Below, in pieces: positions 27,139-35,547 of a DNA stretch of 64,000 bases; position 1 is the first letter of the stretch, and each line of letters begins with the position of its first letter. Location of the stretch: contig JBBDSH010000091.1 in assembly GCA_040905045.1 (NCBI GenBank), positions 1 through 64,000 on the forward strand, in the 5' to 3' direction. The DNA comes from JBBDSH01 sp040905045. Its GTDB lineage: Bacteria; Pseudomonadota; Gammaproteobacteria; Eutrophobiales; Eutrophobiaceae. The notes beneath the pieces are model-generated. The model ran no database searches. It was not told the origin of the DNA and saw nothing but the letters and a program-made list of their open reading frames with translations. The position numbers were made by a program, and so were the translations under genes.

Positions 27139-27239
27139 AATTCCTCTGCGTGCTTGGCGATCCCCGGAACAAGTCCGGGGCAGGCTTGGCGAGATCCACC
27201 ATTACCCTTCCAGATCCCCACAAATTTTGCCGAAGAGTC
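27094..27239. repeat. CGCCAAG/GCAAAG dispersed repeat, copy 2
   Basis: It begins AAAGGATCTCGTCAAG, contains GCAAAGTTCGCAAAG and GTGCTTGGCGAT, and ends with the roughly 50-base tail that starts GCTTGGCGAGATCCACCATT. That tail is also present almost unchanged in copy 3. A CCCCGGAACAAGTCCGGGG hairpin plus CAGGCT (27162-27186) interrupts it. Its left part overlaps the 5' end of the longer phaE reading frame. It fills much of the 305-bp gap before the phasin gene. Confidence 0.65.
27162..27186. repeat. Small CCGG-type hairpin followed by CAGGCT
   Basis: CCCCGGAACAAGTCCGGGG (27162-27180) followed by CAGGCT, nested in repeat copy 2. The stem differs from the 39105 copy at one position of the loop region. 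Confidence 0.55.
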
Positions 27240-27373
27240 TTTATTATAGAGATCCTGCCACCGGCTTGCCTAACCGGATTTTGCAGAGGGGTGCGGGGTT
27301 ATGAATTCCGGTGTTTACCAACAAGATCGGGGATTCCCTGTACCGGCCAGGTCTGACTGAATCAATACTTGTA

Positions 27374-27415
27374 AATAAAAATGCCCGGTTCACGGGGGGA
27401 GGAATGAACCGGGCA
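27374..27415 (-). terminator. Rho-independent terminator of the phasin gene
   Basis: Read on the minus strand, an 11-bp perfect stem TGCCCGGTTCA/TGAACCGGGCA (27405-27415 with 27382-27392) with a 12-base loop is followed by TTTTTATTTA. It lies about 30 bases after the phasin stop. Confidence 0.88.
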
Positions 27416-27443
27416 CACTCCGAACAACATTAGTCCGAAGATT

Positions 27444-27872
27444 TTAGGCGACTTTTTTCCGGCTCGACTTTGCGGGCGCCGCCGGCTTTTTCGCCGCCGG
27501 CTTCGGCTTATCGGACGGCGCAACCGCCTGTTTCACTTCCTTTTTGCCGTCTTCGAACCGCTTTTCCATCCAGGACAGTAATTCCTCCTGGGACTCGGTG
27601 ATGATACCGGTGGCTTCACGGGTCAGCTCCATCACCTTGTCGCTGTAGCTGGAGGCCAGATCGGTTTCGGCCGACAGCAGATCCTCGTATTTCTTTGCTC
27701 CCGTGAACAATCTCGCCTGTTCGACGGAACCTTCGATACCCAGACGTGCAAGACTCATATGCAAATCGGTCATCCTGCTAAAGATCCGGCTGTTTATGTC
27801 ATTGAGTTCCTGCAGTCTCTCGTAGGGAAACCTGCTGTTGTCAGACATCATGTTGAGAATTTCGTTCGTCAT
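27444..27872 (-). CDS. Phasin, PHA granule-associated protein
   Basis: This 142-residue helical protein (FPYERLQELNDINSRIFSRM and following) is of the phasin family (PF09361-like). It has an alanine/lysine/proline-rich tail (KPAAKKPAAPAK) of the kind that can bind DNA or membranes in some granule proteins. It coats polyhydroxyalkanoate granules. The start is ATG 27872, with AGGAG upstream; a longer frame runs back through the promoter and is not real. It has its own promoter and terminator and lies just upstream of phaE-phaC. Confidence 0.85.
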   Translation of the reverse strand: MTNEILNMMSDNSRFPYERLQELNDINSRIFSRMTDLHMSLARLGIEGSVEQARLFTGAKKYEDLLSAETDLASSYSDKVMELTREATGIITESQEELLSWMEKRFEDGKKEVKQAVAPSDKPKPAAKKPAAPAKSSRKKVA

Positions 27873-27896
27873 CGCCCTGCTCCTGTATGTGTGGAC

Positions 27897-27941
27897 TGGA
27901 CTATTGTGCAATGCATCAATATTGCACTGCACAATAGTCCA
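27897..27941 (-). promoter_or_regulatory. Palindromic operator overlapping the phasin promoter
   Basis: The arms TGGACTATTGTGCAATG (27897-27913) and CACTGCACAATAGTCCA (27925-27941) are inverted repeats of 17 bp with one mismatch, separated by 11 bases. The right arm contains the promoter -10 hexamer. TGCA-containing palindromes at phasin promoters are targets of PhaR-type repressors in other bacteria. That link is inference; no phaR gene is in the window. Confidence 0.7.
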
Positions 27942-27959
27942 CTCGGTTACTATTGTCAA
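27931..27959 (-). promoter_or_regulatory. Sigma-70-type promoter of the phasin gene
   Basis: On the minus strand a perfect -35 TTGACA (27954-27959) and a -10 TATTGT (27931-27936) are separated by 17 bases. The -10 lies inside a palindrome, so a bound repressor would block polymerase. Distance to the ATG at 27872 is about 58 bases. Confidence 0.78.
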
Positions 27960-28049
27960 CCAATACCCGTTAATGGGCATCTATTGTTTCAGACAAGAAT
28001 TTTCCCTGCGATTACAGGTAATTACAGAATTTTCCCGAGCGTGCGGCGG

Positions 28050-28604
28050 TCAGAAATTCGGCTGCTTGTGCCTGGGCAGCCGGGCGTATCGCTCGAGGGA
28101 GTCGGTGATGACGGCTTTGGCGGTCGCAGCGTCCTTCCAGCCTTCCACGCTTACCCACTTGTCCGGCTCCAAATCCTTGTAATGTTCGAAGAAATGTCTG
28201 ATCAAATCCAGCAGTGCCGGTTGCATGTCCTCGGGTGAAGACACATTCTGATGAAAACGGGACACCTTGTCCGTGGGCACGGCCAGAACCTTGCCGTCAT
28301 CCCCCGCTTCGTCCGCCATATCCAGCAGGCCGATAGGCCGGCAGGTAATTACGGAACCGTGGATCAGGGGCATGGGAGTGGCAATGATCACGTCCACCGG
28401 ATCGTCGTCTTCGGCCAGGGTGCGCGGGACATAGCCGTAATTGCAGGGATAACGCATGGAGGTATTTAGAAATCGATCCACGAACATGGCGCCGGTGGCC
28501 TTGTCGATTTCATATTTCACCGGATCACCCTGTATGGGTATTTCGACGATGACGTTGATTTCCTCGGGCGCGTTCTCTCCGGGCCCGACACGTTCAAGAT
28601 TCAT
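28050..28604 (-). CDS. ppa: Inorganic pyrophosphatase
   Basis: This 184-residue family I soluble pyrophosphatase has the active-site signature DDDPVDVIIATP and upstream contacts VKYEIDKATGAMFVDRFL and YPCNYGYVP. It hydrolyses pyrophosphate to phosphate in the cytoplasm and so pulls reactions such as acetyl-CoA synthesis forward; acs is the next gene upstream on the same strand. A structured inverted-repeat element separates the two. Confidence 0.95.
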   Translation of the reverse strand: MNLERVGPGENAPEEINVIVEIPIQGDPVKYEIDKATGAMFVDRFLNTSMRYPCNYGYVPRTLAEDDDPVDVIIATPMPLIHGSVITCRPIGLLDMADEAGDDGKVLAVPTDKVSRFHQNVSSPEDMQPALLDLIRHFFEHYKDLEPDKWVSVEGWKDAATAKAVITDSLERYARLPRHKQPNF

Positions 28605-28633
28605 GAGTCGATTTCCTCAATCTAAGTAAGTGT

Positions 28634-28830
28634 TCCGAATTCCACTCCAGCCGCTGTAGTCGGAGTGGATAAGGACGGAGTCATGGGGCATTGGAGCGAC
28701 TAGCGCCATGGACGAGCGCGGGACCGAGCCAGGGATGGCTCGGGGAGCGGAGATGCCCCATGACTCCGTCCTTTCTCCCGGCCAATCTCTCATTCTCAAC
28801 ACTTGAGCAACAACTCTACTGGAATTCGGA
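28634..28830. repeat. Element with a perfect 21-bp inverted repeat (copy 2) and outer arms
   Basis: The core arms 28671-28691 and 28753-28773 are exact reverse complements over 21 bases and no more, with 61 bases between them. Outer 11-bp arms TCCGAATTCCA (28634-28644) and TGGAATTCGGA (28820-28830) enclose this. An 8-bp hairpin TCCACTCC/GGAGTGGA (28641-28648/28662-28669) lies on the left side. It occupies the gap between acs and ppa and could act as a transcription stop or RNA stabiliser. No protein is encoded. Confidence 0.75.
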
Positions 28831-28849
28831 GCATCTATTTAGTGCTCTT

Positions 28850-30787
28850 TCAGGGTAATTTGCGGTTGCGGATCAACTCATCCACCACGGAAGGATCCGC
28901 CAGGGTGCTGGTATCGCCGAGATTGTCCAGCTCATCGGCGGCCACCTTGCGCAGTATCCGGCGCATGATCTTGCCGGAACGGGTCTTCGGCAGTCCCGGC
29001 GCCCACTGGATCACGTCCGGCGTGGCAATGGGGCCAATCTCTTTGCGGACCAGTTGCACAAGTTCCTTGCGCAATTCCTCGGAGGGCTCGATACCCGACA
29101 TCAGGGTGACATAGGCGTATATGCCCTGCCCCTTGATATCGTGTGGAAATCCGACCACAGCCGCTTCGGCGACATCGTCGTGCAGGACCAGGGCACTCTC
29201 CACTTCGGCCGTGCCCATGCGATGACCCGATACGTTAATGACATCATCCACGCGACCGGTGATCCAGTAATAACCGTCTTTGTCCCGCATGGCACCGTCA
29301 CCGGAAAAGTATTTCCCCTTGAAAGAACTGAAATAGGTCTGGACAAAACGATCATGGTCCCCGTACACGGTGCGCATCTGGCCCGGCCAGGAACGCTTCA
29401 TGCACAGGGAACCGGCCGCCTCGCCTTCCAGTTCATTGCCCTGATCGTCAACAATGCAGGGCTCGATACCGAAAAACGGCCACGTCGCCGAGCCGGGTTT
29501 CAGAGGCGTGGCTCCAGGCAGGGGCGTGATCAGGATGCCGCCGGTTTCCGTTTGCCACCAGGTATCCATGAGCGGGCAACGGCCGTTGCCCACAACATGG
29601 TAATACCATTCCCAGGCCTCGGGATTGATGGGCTCGCCGACGCTGCCCAGAACACGCAGGGATTCACGGCTGGTGCGCGTGACGTAGTCATCCCCCTGGC
29701 CGTGCAGGGCGCGGATGGCGGTAGGCGCGGTATAAAAGATATTGACCTTGTGTTTGTCGATCACCTGCCAGAAACGGCCGGCGTCGGGATAGGTGGGCAC
29801 ACCCTCGAACATCAGTGTCGTGGCGCCGTTGCATAACGGACCGTAGACGATATATGAATGGCCGGTGACCCAGCCCACGTCCGCCGCGCACCAGTAGATA
29901 TCGCCGTCGTGATAATCGAAGACATACTTGTGGGTCATGGCCGTAAAGAGCAGATAACCGCCGGTGGTATGCAGCACGCCCTTGGGCTTGCCGGTGGAAC
30001 CGGAAGTGTAGAGGATATACAGGGGATCCTCGGCGTCCATCTCCTCGGGCGGGCAATCGCTTGATACAGTTTCCATGGCTTCGTGATACCAGACATCCCG
30101 TTCCTCGTTCCAGGCGATATCACCGCCGCTGCGCTTTACGACCAAAACAGTACTGACGCCGGGACAGGATTCCAGCGCCGTATCCACATTGCCTTTCAGG
30201 GGCGTGATGCGGCCGCCGCGGACGCTCTCGTCGGCGGTCACGACCACGCGGCAGTCGGAATCCAGAATACGATCCCGCAGGGCGGCGGGGGAAAAACCGC
30301 CGAACACCACCGAATGCACGGCCCCGATACGGGCACAGGCCTGCATGGCCATCGCCGCCTCCGGGATCATGGGCATATAAATAGCAACGCGGTCGCCTTT
30401 TTTCACGCCGCGGGATTTAAGGACATTGGCGAAGCGGCAGACCTGTTCATACAATTCGCGGTAGGTAACGGTTTTGTCCGTGTCCGGTTCGTCCCCCTCC
30501 CAGATAATTGCAGGCTGATCGCCGCGTGTCTCCAGGTGCCGATCGATACAATTATAGGAAACATTCAAACGGCCATTGATAAACCACTTGATATCCGCAC
30601 TGTCGTAATCCCACTCCTGTACTTTGTCCCACTTTTTAAACCAGTCTATGAACATCTCCGCCTGTTCCGCCCAGAAACCGTCGGAATCCTCAATGGAGCG
30701 TTTGTACATGGTCTGATACTGTTCTTCGGTAATATGGGCCTGTGTACGGATATTCTCCGGCACCGGATAGACTTTCACGTCGGACAT
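28850..30787 (-). CDS. acs: Acetyl-CoA synthetase
   Basis: This 645-residue ANL-superfamily enzyme has the N-terminal acetyl-CoA synthetase cap, the phosphate loop YTSGSTGKPKGV and the core GWVTGHSYIVYGPL. The hinge and C-terminal catalytic lysine sit in PKTRSGKIMRR, the lysine that is acetylated for control in Acs. It converts acetate, ATP and CoA to acetyl-CoA with release of pyrophosphate. Length and motifs are standard and the reading frame is intact. Confidence 0.96.
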   Translation of the reverse strand: MSDVKVYPVPENIRTQAHITEEQYQTMYKRSIEDSDGFWAEQAEMFIDWFKKWDKVQEWDYDSADIKWFINGRLNVSYNCIDRHLETRGDQPAIIWEGDEPDTDKTVTYRELYEQVCRFANVLKSRGVKKGDRVAIYMPMIPEAAMAMQACARIGAVHSVVFGGFSPAALRDRILDSDCRVVVTADESVRGGRITPLKGNVDTALESCPGVSTVLVVKRSGGDIAWNEERDVWYHEAMETVSSDCPPEEMDAEDPLYILYTSGSTGKPKGVLHTTGGYLLFTAMTHKYVFDYHDGDIYWCAADVGWVTGHSYIVYGPLCNGATTLMFEGVPTYPDAGRFWQVIDKHKVNIFYTAPTAIRALHGQGDDYVTRTSRESLRVLGSVGEPINPEAWEWYYHVVGNGRCPLMDTWWQTETGGILITPLPGATPLKPGSATWPFFGIEPCIVDDQGNELEGEAAGSLCMKRSWPGQMRTVYGDHDRFVQTYFSSFKGKYFSGDGAMRDKDGYYWITGRVDDVINVSGHRMGTAEVESALVLHDDVAEAAVVGFPHDIKGQGIYAYVTLMSGIEPSEELRKELVQLVRKEIGPIATPDVIQWAPGLPKTRSGKIMRRILRKVAADELDNLGDTSTLADPSVVDELIRNRKLP

Positions 30788-30941
30788 AAAAACGCTCCCC
30801 TGGAGAAATTTCGTTGACTCGATTGTAGCGTGAGACCGCCGGCAAGGAAAATCAAACGGGTTTTAGTGTTAACCACTTGAAATAACGGCCGTAAACCCAT
30901 ATGAATGAATCCATACTCACAATCAAACAGACTCCCCGCAT

Positions 30942-33326
30942 ATGATGGACGACAAACAGGACCCCGGAATCGTCACCGAATCCGGCGATATCCGGCTGCC
31001 CGCACGCCAGGATGATGTCCTTCCGGACAAATTGTATCTCCTCCCCGTGGGAGAACGGCCGTTCTTTCCGGTGCAGACACTGCCGCTTATCTCCAGCGAG
31101 GAATCCTGGCTGGAGACTATAAACCGTGTCGGCTCGACACCGCACCACATCGCCGGCGTCTGCCGGACCACTCATTCCCCCGAGACCATGCCCGAGCCGG
31201 ATGCCTTTGAGGAAACGGGCACGGTTGTCCGCATTCATAACGCCGAACGCGATTCCGGCAAGATCCATTTCATCGCGGAGGGTATCCGTCGCTTTCGCAT
31301 CGTGCGCTGGATATCGACAAAGGCCCCGTATCTGGTCCAGGTGGAGTACCCGGAGCCGCCGGAGGAGGACGAGGACGAACTCAAGGCTTACTCCATGTCC
31401 CTGCTCAATACCATCAAGGAACTGCTGCCGCTGAACCCGCTGTACAAGGAACAGCTCAAGGCATTCCTGGAACGCTTCAATATGGATCAGGCCTCGCCCC
31501 TGACGGACTTCGCCGCCCTGCTCACCAGTGCCGGCGGTGAGGAGTTGCAGGATGTACTGGCCACGGTACCCCTGCTCAAACGCATGGAAAAGGTCCTGTT
31601 GCTGCTGCGTAAGGAAGTGGAACTGGCCGGGCTGCAGCAGCAGATCCACCAGAAGGTCCAGGAACAGATGAACGAGCAGCAGCGCGAGTTTTTCCTGCGT
31701 GAACAACTGAAGGCGATCCAGAAGGAACTGGGCATCTCCAAGGACGACAAGACGGTGGAGGTCGAGCGCTTCCGGGAACGCATGGAAGAACTGACCATCC
31801 CAGAGGCGGCGCAAAAGCGCATTGACGACGAAATGGAAAAACTGTCGTACCTGGAGGTGGGTTCGCCGGAATACGCCGTGACGCGCAATTACCTGGATGT
31901 CATTACGTCACTGCCCTGGGGCAAGTTCTCTGAAGATGTCCTGGATCTCAAGCATGCCCGGGAGATTCTGGATCGGGATCACGACAGCCTCAACGATATC
32001 AAGGAACGCATCATCGAATTCCTGGCCCTGGGCGTACAGAAAGGCGAGATGGCCGGCGCCATCCTGTTGCTGGTGGGACCGCCGGGCGTGGGAAAATCCT
32101 CTATCGGCCGATCCATCGCCGAAGCCCTGGGCCGGGAGTTTTATCGTTTCAGCCTGGGAGGCATACGCGACGAAGCCGAGATCAAGGGCCACCGCCGCAC
32201 CTACATCGGCGCCATGCCCGGCAAGGTCATTCAGGCGCTGCGGGATGCCGGCACATCCAACCCGGTCATCATGCTGGACGAAGTGGACAAGATCGGCGCT
32301 TCCTTCCAGGGCGATCCGGCCTCGGCGCTGCTGGAAGTACTGGACCCGGAACTCAATACAGACTTCCTGGATCATTACCTGGATGTCCGCTACGACCTCT
32401 CCAAGGTACTGTTTGTGTGCACGGCCAACCAGCTGGATACGATTCCGTCACCCTTGCTGGACCGCATGGAAGTCATACGGCTGGCGGGATACATCACGGA
32501 AGAGAAAATCACCATCGCCCGGCATCACCTGTGGCCCAGGGCCCTGAAAAATGCCGGTGTGCGGTCCGGTGACATCCGCATTACCGACGCGGCGTTGAAG
32601 AAGCTCATTGAGGGCTACGCCCGCGAGGCCGGCGTGCGCAATCTGGAAAAACAACTGGGCCGCATTATCCGCAAGGTGGTAGTGAAAAAACTGGAAGGGG
32701 CAAAGACACCGATCCGCATCAGCGTCGACAATCTTGAGGATTACCTGGGTAAACCCATCTTTCGCAAGGAAAAGCCGGTATCCGGCGTCGGCGTCGTCAT
32801 CGGTCTGGCCTGGACTTCCATGGGCGGCGCCACACTGTCGGTGGAGGCCAGTCGGGTACATGCCCGCAAACGCGGCTTCCAGTTGACCGGACAACTGGGC
32901 AATGTCATGAAGGAATCGGCGGAGATCGCCTACAGTTACGTCATCTCCCATGCCGGGGCGCTGGGCGCGCCGCCGGAATTCTTTGACGAGGCGCAGATCC
33001 ATCTGCATGTGCCGGAAGGCGCCACGCCCAAGGACGGCCCCAGTGCCGGTATTACCATGGCCACGGCTTTGCTCTCCCTGGCCACGGGGCGCAGGATCAA
33101 GCGACCGCTGGCCATGACCGGCGAAATGACACTGACGGGGAAGGTCCTGCCCGTGGGCGGTATCCGTGAAAAAATCGTCGCCGCCCGGCGTTCGGGGGTT
33201 CTCGAGATCATCATGCCCGACGACAACCGCCGCGACGTGGACGAGTTGCCGGATTATCTGCGTAAGGGGTTAACGATCCACTTCGTCAAAAAATACGACG
33301 AAGTGGCGGGTATTGTCTTTAAGTGA
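30942..33326 (+). CDS. lon: ATP-dependent Lon protease, non-canonical paralogue
   Basis: This 794-residue protein has an N-terminal substrate-binding domain, an AAA+ module with Walker A GPPGVGKSS at 379-387 and Walker B VIMLDEVDKI, and a C-terminal serine-lysine protease domain. Ser701 lies in PKDGPSAG and Lys744 in IREKIVAA. The N-terminus (DKLYLLPVGERPFFPVQTLPL) differs from the classical PLLPLRDVVVYP form, and the gene is not next to clpX. It probably is a second, accessory Lon. The last codon and stop run into a GGAGTGA heptamer array. Confidence 0.93.
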   Translation: MMDDKQDPGIVTESGDIRLPARQDDVLPDKLYLLPVGERPFFPVQTLPLISSEESWLETINRVGSTPHHIAGVCRTTHSPETMPEPDAFEETGTVVRIHNAERDSGKIHFIAEGIRRFRIVRWISTKAPYLVQVEYPEPPEEDEDELKAYSMSLLNTIKELLPLNPLYKEQLKAFLERFNMDQASPLTDFAALLTSAGGEELQDVLATVPLLKRMEKVLLLLRKEVELAGLQQQIHQKVQEQMNEQQREFFLREQLKAIQKELGISKDDKTVEVERFRERMEELTIPEAAQKRIDDEMEKLSYLEVGSPEYAVTRNYLDVITSLPWGKFSEDVLDLKHAREILDRDHDSLNDIKERIIEFLALGVQKGEMAGAILLLVGPPGVGKSSIGRSIAEALGREFYRFSLGGIRDEAEIKGHRRTYIGAMPGKVIQALRDAGTSNPVIMLDEVDKIGASFQGDPASALLEVLDPELNTDFLDHYLDVRYDLSKVLFVCTANQLDTIPSPLLDRMEVIRLAGYITEEKITIARHHLWPRALKNAGVRSGDIRITDAALKKLIEGYAREAGVRNLEKQLGRIIRKVVVKKLEGAKTPIRISVDNLEDYLGKPIFRKEKPVSGVGVVIGLAWTSMGGATLSVEASRVHARKRGFQLTGQLGNVMKESAEIAYSYVISHAGALGAPPEFFDEAQIHLHVPEGATPKDGPSAGITMATALLSLATGRRIKRPLAMTGEMTLTGKVLPVGGIREKIVAARRSGVLEIIMPDDNRRDVDELPDYLRKGLTIHFVKKYDEVAGIVFK

Positions 33327-33494
33327 GGAGTGAGGAGTGAGGAGTGACCAAGCCTCGTCATGCCGGAAAGTGCGTCAGCACTTATCCGGCATCAAGCTGT
33401 TGATAAATACGGGCATGAATACCGAATAAGGTCGGCAAGTATTCCGATATTACAGTGATTTTACTCCTTACTCCTCACCCCTCACGCCTCACTC
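33323..33494. repeat. Heptamer-bracketed element between lon and ispG (copy A)
   Basis: The left side is three GTGAGGA heptamers (33323-33347), which include the lon stop codon. The right side is an array of the complementary CTCCTTA/CTCCTCA type (33462-33494), which encodes the Ser-Glu-Ala end of the minus-strand ispG. Between them is about 115 bp with a hairpin CATGCCGGA/TCCGGCAT. It acts as the boundary between two convergent genes. Confidence 0.7.
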
Positions 33495-34720
33495 TTTTTC
33501 GCGTAACGCTTCTCGACGTAATCGTCAACGATTTGCCGGAATTCCTCGGCAATATTTTCGCCACGGAGCGTCGTCACCTTTTTACCGTCGATAAAGACCG
33601 GCGCCGACGGCGCCTCGCCCGTGCCGGGCAGGCTGATGCCGATGTCCGCGTGCTTGCTCTCGCCGGGACCGTTGACGACACATCCCATGACCGCCAGGTT
33701 CATCTCTTCCACGCCGGTGTACGTTTCGCGCCAGACAGGCATCTGGCTGCGCACGTAGCCTTGGATATTATCCGCCAGTTCCTGAAATACGGTGCTGGTG
33801 GTGCGGCCGCAACCGGGACAAGCGGTGACCATGGGTGTAAAAGAGCGCAGACCCATGGTCTGCAAAATCTCCTGGGCGACGATGACCTCCCGGGCCCGAT
33901 CGCCGCCGGGTTCCGGTGTCAGGGAGATGCGGATGGTGTCGCCGATACCCTCTTGCAGCAATACCGCCAGTGCGGCGGTGGAAGCGACGATGCCTTTCGA
34001 GCCCATGCCCGCCTCGGTCAGGCCCAGGTGCAACGCGTAATCACAGCGGGCGGCCAGATCACGGTAGACACTGATCAGCTTCTGAACGCCGCTGACCTTG
34101 CAGGACAGAATGATGTGATCCCTGGGCAAACCGATTTCCTCGGCCTTTTCCGCGCTGGTCAGGGCGGACACGATCAGCGCCTCCTGCATGACCTCATCCG
34201 CCTCCTTCGGTTCGGGCAGGCCGGCGTTTTCGTCCATCATGCGCGTGGCCAGTTCCTGATCCAGACTGCCCCAGTTGACGCCGATGCGCACCGGTTTATC
34301 GTATTCGATGGCCTTTTCGATCATGGTGGCGAACTGGCTGTCTTTCTTGCGGCCGAAACCGACGTTGCCGGGATTGATGCGGTACTTGGCCAACGCACCG
34401 GCACAGTCCGGGTATTTGCTGAGGAGTTGATGGCCGTTGTAATGGAAATCCCCGACCAGGGGCACCGTACAGCCCCACTGGTCCAGCTTTTCCCGGATGG
34501 GCGCCACAGCGGCGGCGGATTCCTCGTTATTGACGGTGATTCGCACCAGTTCGGAACCGGCTGCCGCCAGTTGCTGAACCTGCCGTGCCGTGCCCTCGAC
34601 ATCGGCTGTATCGGTATTGGTCATGGATTGCACCACAACCGGGGCGTCACCGCCGATGGTAACGGCGCCGACCCTGACACCGACACTGCGACGCCTTGGT
34701 ATTTCCTGCCTGTTGGTCAT
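33482..34720 (-). CDS. ispG: 4-hydroxy-3-methylbut-2-en-1-yl diphosphate synthase
   Basis: This 412-residue enzyme of the MEP isoprenoid pathway has the N-terminal segment VQSMTNTDTADVEGT and the C-terminal iron-sulfur region with CPGCGRTTS and MGCVVNGPGE. It makes HMBPP from MEcPP using a [4Fe-4S] cluster and feeds isoprenoids to squalene and hopanoids. It stands alone here and is convergent with lon. The last residues come from the flanking heptamer array. Confidence 0.95.
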   Translation of the reverse strand: MTNRQEIPRRRSVGVRVGAVTIGGDAPVVVQSMTNTDTADVEGTARQVQQLAAAGSELVRITVNNEESAAAVAPIREKLDQWGCTVPLVGDFHYNGHQLLSKYPDCAGALAKYRINPGNVGFGRKKDSQFATMIEKAIEYDKPVRIGVNWGSLDQELATRMMDENAGLPEPKEADEVMQEALIVSALTSAEKAEEIGLPRDHIILSCKVSGVQKLISVYRDLAARCDYALHLGLTEAGMGSKGIVASTAALAVLLQEGIGDTIRISLTPEPGGDRAREVIVAQEILQTMGLRSFTPMVTACPGCGRTTSTVFQELADNIQGYVRSQMPVWRETYTGVEEMNLAVMGCVVNGPGESKHADIGISLPGTGEAPSAPVFIDGKKVTTLRGENIAEEFRQIVDDYVEKRYAKKSEA

Positions 34721-35004
34721 GAAATAAACTGCCTTGTGAATAATCTTGATTGCGGTGGGAGTCTAACCGGCGCATAAACCGTGTCAAGCCGGACCCGGAT
34801 GCTGCAATCTTACACCGGTTTTATGCCGGGATCGTCCGGAAATTCACCACCTGAACAGCGGACCCGCACCACCGGCGGGCACCTGAGCAGACATGGTTAC
34901 AGCGGAATCCGCCCGCATACATCGGCGGGACCGCCATACGCCGCCGCGACCCGGACGCGGTGCGGGAGGAAAAAAAAACCATTGCATGCCATACTATCGC
35001 GGTT

Positions 35005-35523
35005 ATGAAAAATCAGAAAAACAGTTATAACAGGGAAGAATTGCTCGCATGCGCCAGAGGTGAACTCTTCGGTCCGGGAAATGCCCAGTTGCCGTTGCCC
35101 AACATGCTGATGTTCGATCGCATCACCGAGATCAACGATCACGGTGGCAGTGGCGGCAAGGGTATCATGGTCGCGGAACTGGATATCAATCCCGATTTAT
35201 GGTTCTTTGAGTGTCACTTCCACGGTGATCCGGTCATGCCGGGTTGTCTGGGACTGGATGCCATGTGGCAGATGGTCGGCTTTTTCCTGGGCTGGACCGG
35301 CGCACCCGGTCGCGGTCGCGCCCTGGGCTCGGGACAGGTAAAATTCAGCGGCCAGGTTACGCCGCGGAATAAACTGGTCCGCTATACTATCGATATCAAG
35401 CGAATCATCCGGCGCGGTCTCATCATGGGCGTGGCCGACGGGATCATGGAAGTGGACGACAGGACGATTTACACAGCCGGCGATCTCCGCGTAGGCTTGT
35501 TTCAGCAAACAGAAAACTTTTAA
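35005..35523 (+). CDS. fabA: 3-hydroxydecanoyl-ACP dehydratase/isomerase
   Basis: This 172-residue hot-dog-fold enzyme has the catalytic histidine His71 in ECHFHGDPVMPG and Asp85 in GLDAMWQ. It introduces the double bond in anaerobic unsaturated fatty acid synthesis. I start at ATG 35005 (KNQKNSYNREEL), which matches the family length; an upstream GTG at 34960 would add 15 residues. It is followed 24 bases later by fabB, the usual partner. Confidence 0.94.
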   Translation: MKNQKNSYNREELLACARGELFGPGNAQLPLPNMLMFDRITEINDHGGSGGKGIMVAELDINPDLWFFECHFHGDPVMPGCLGLDAMWQMVGFFLGWTGAPGRGRALGSGQVKFSGQVTPRNKLVRYTIDIKRIIRRGLIMGVADGIMEVDDRTIYTAGDLRVGLFQQTENF

Positions 35524-35547
35524 TTCGTCTTGGGGGAAGAACCAGCT

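Noticed and set aside
33323..33494. Heptamer arrays considered as a CRISPR or phase-variable tract
   Set aside because: Units are only about 7 bases with no spacers, so this is not CRISPR. There are too few units and too many substitutions to argue for slipped-strand switching.
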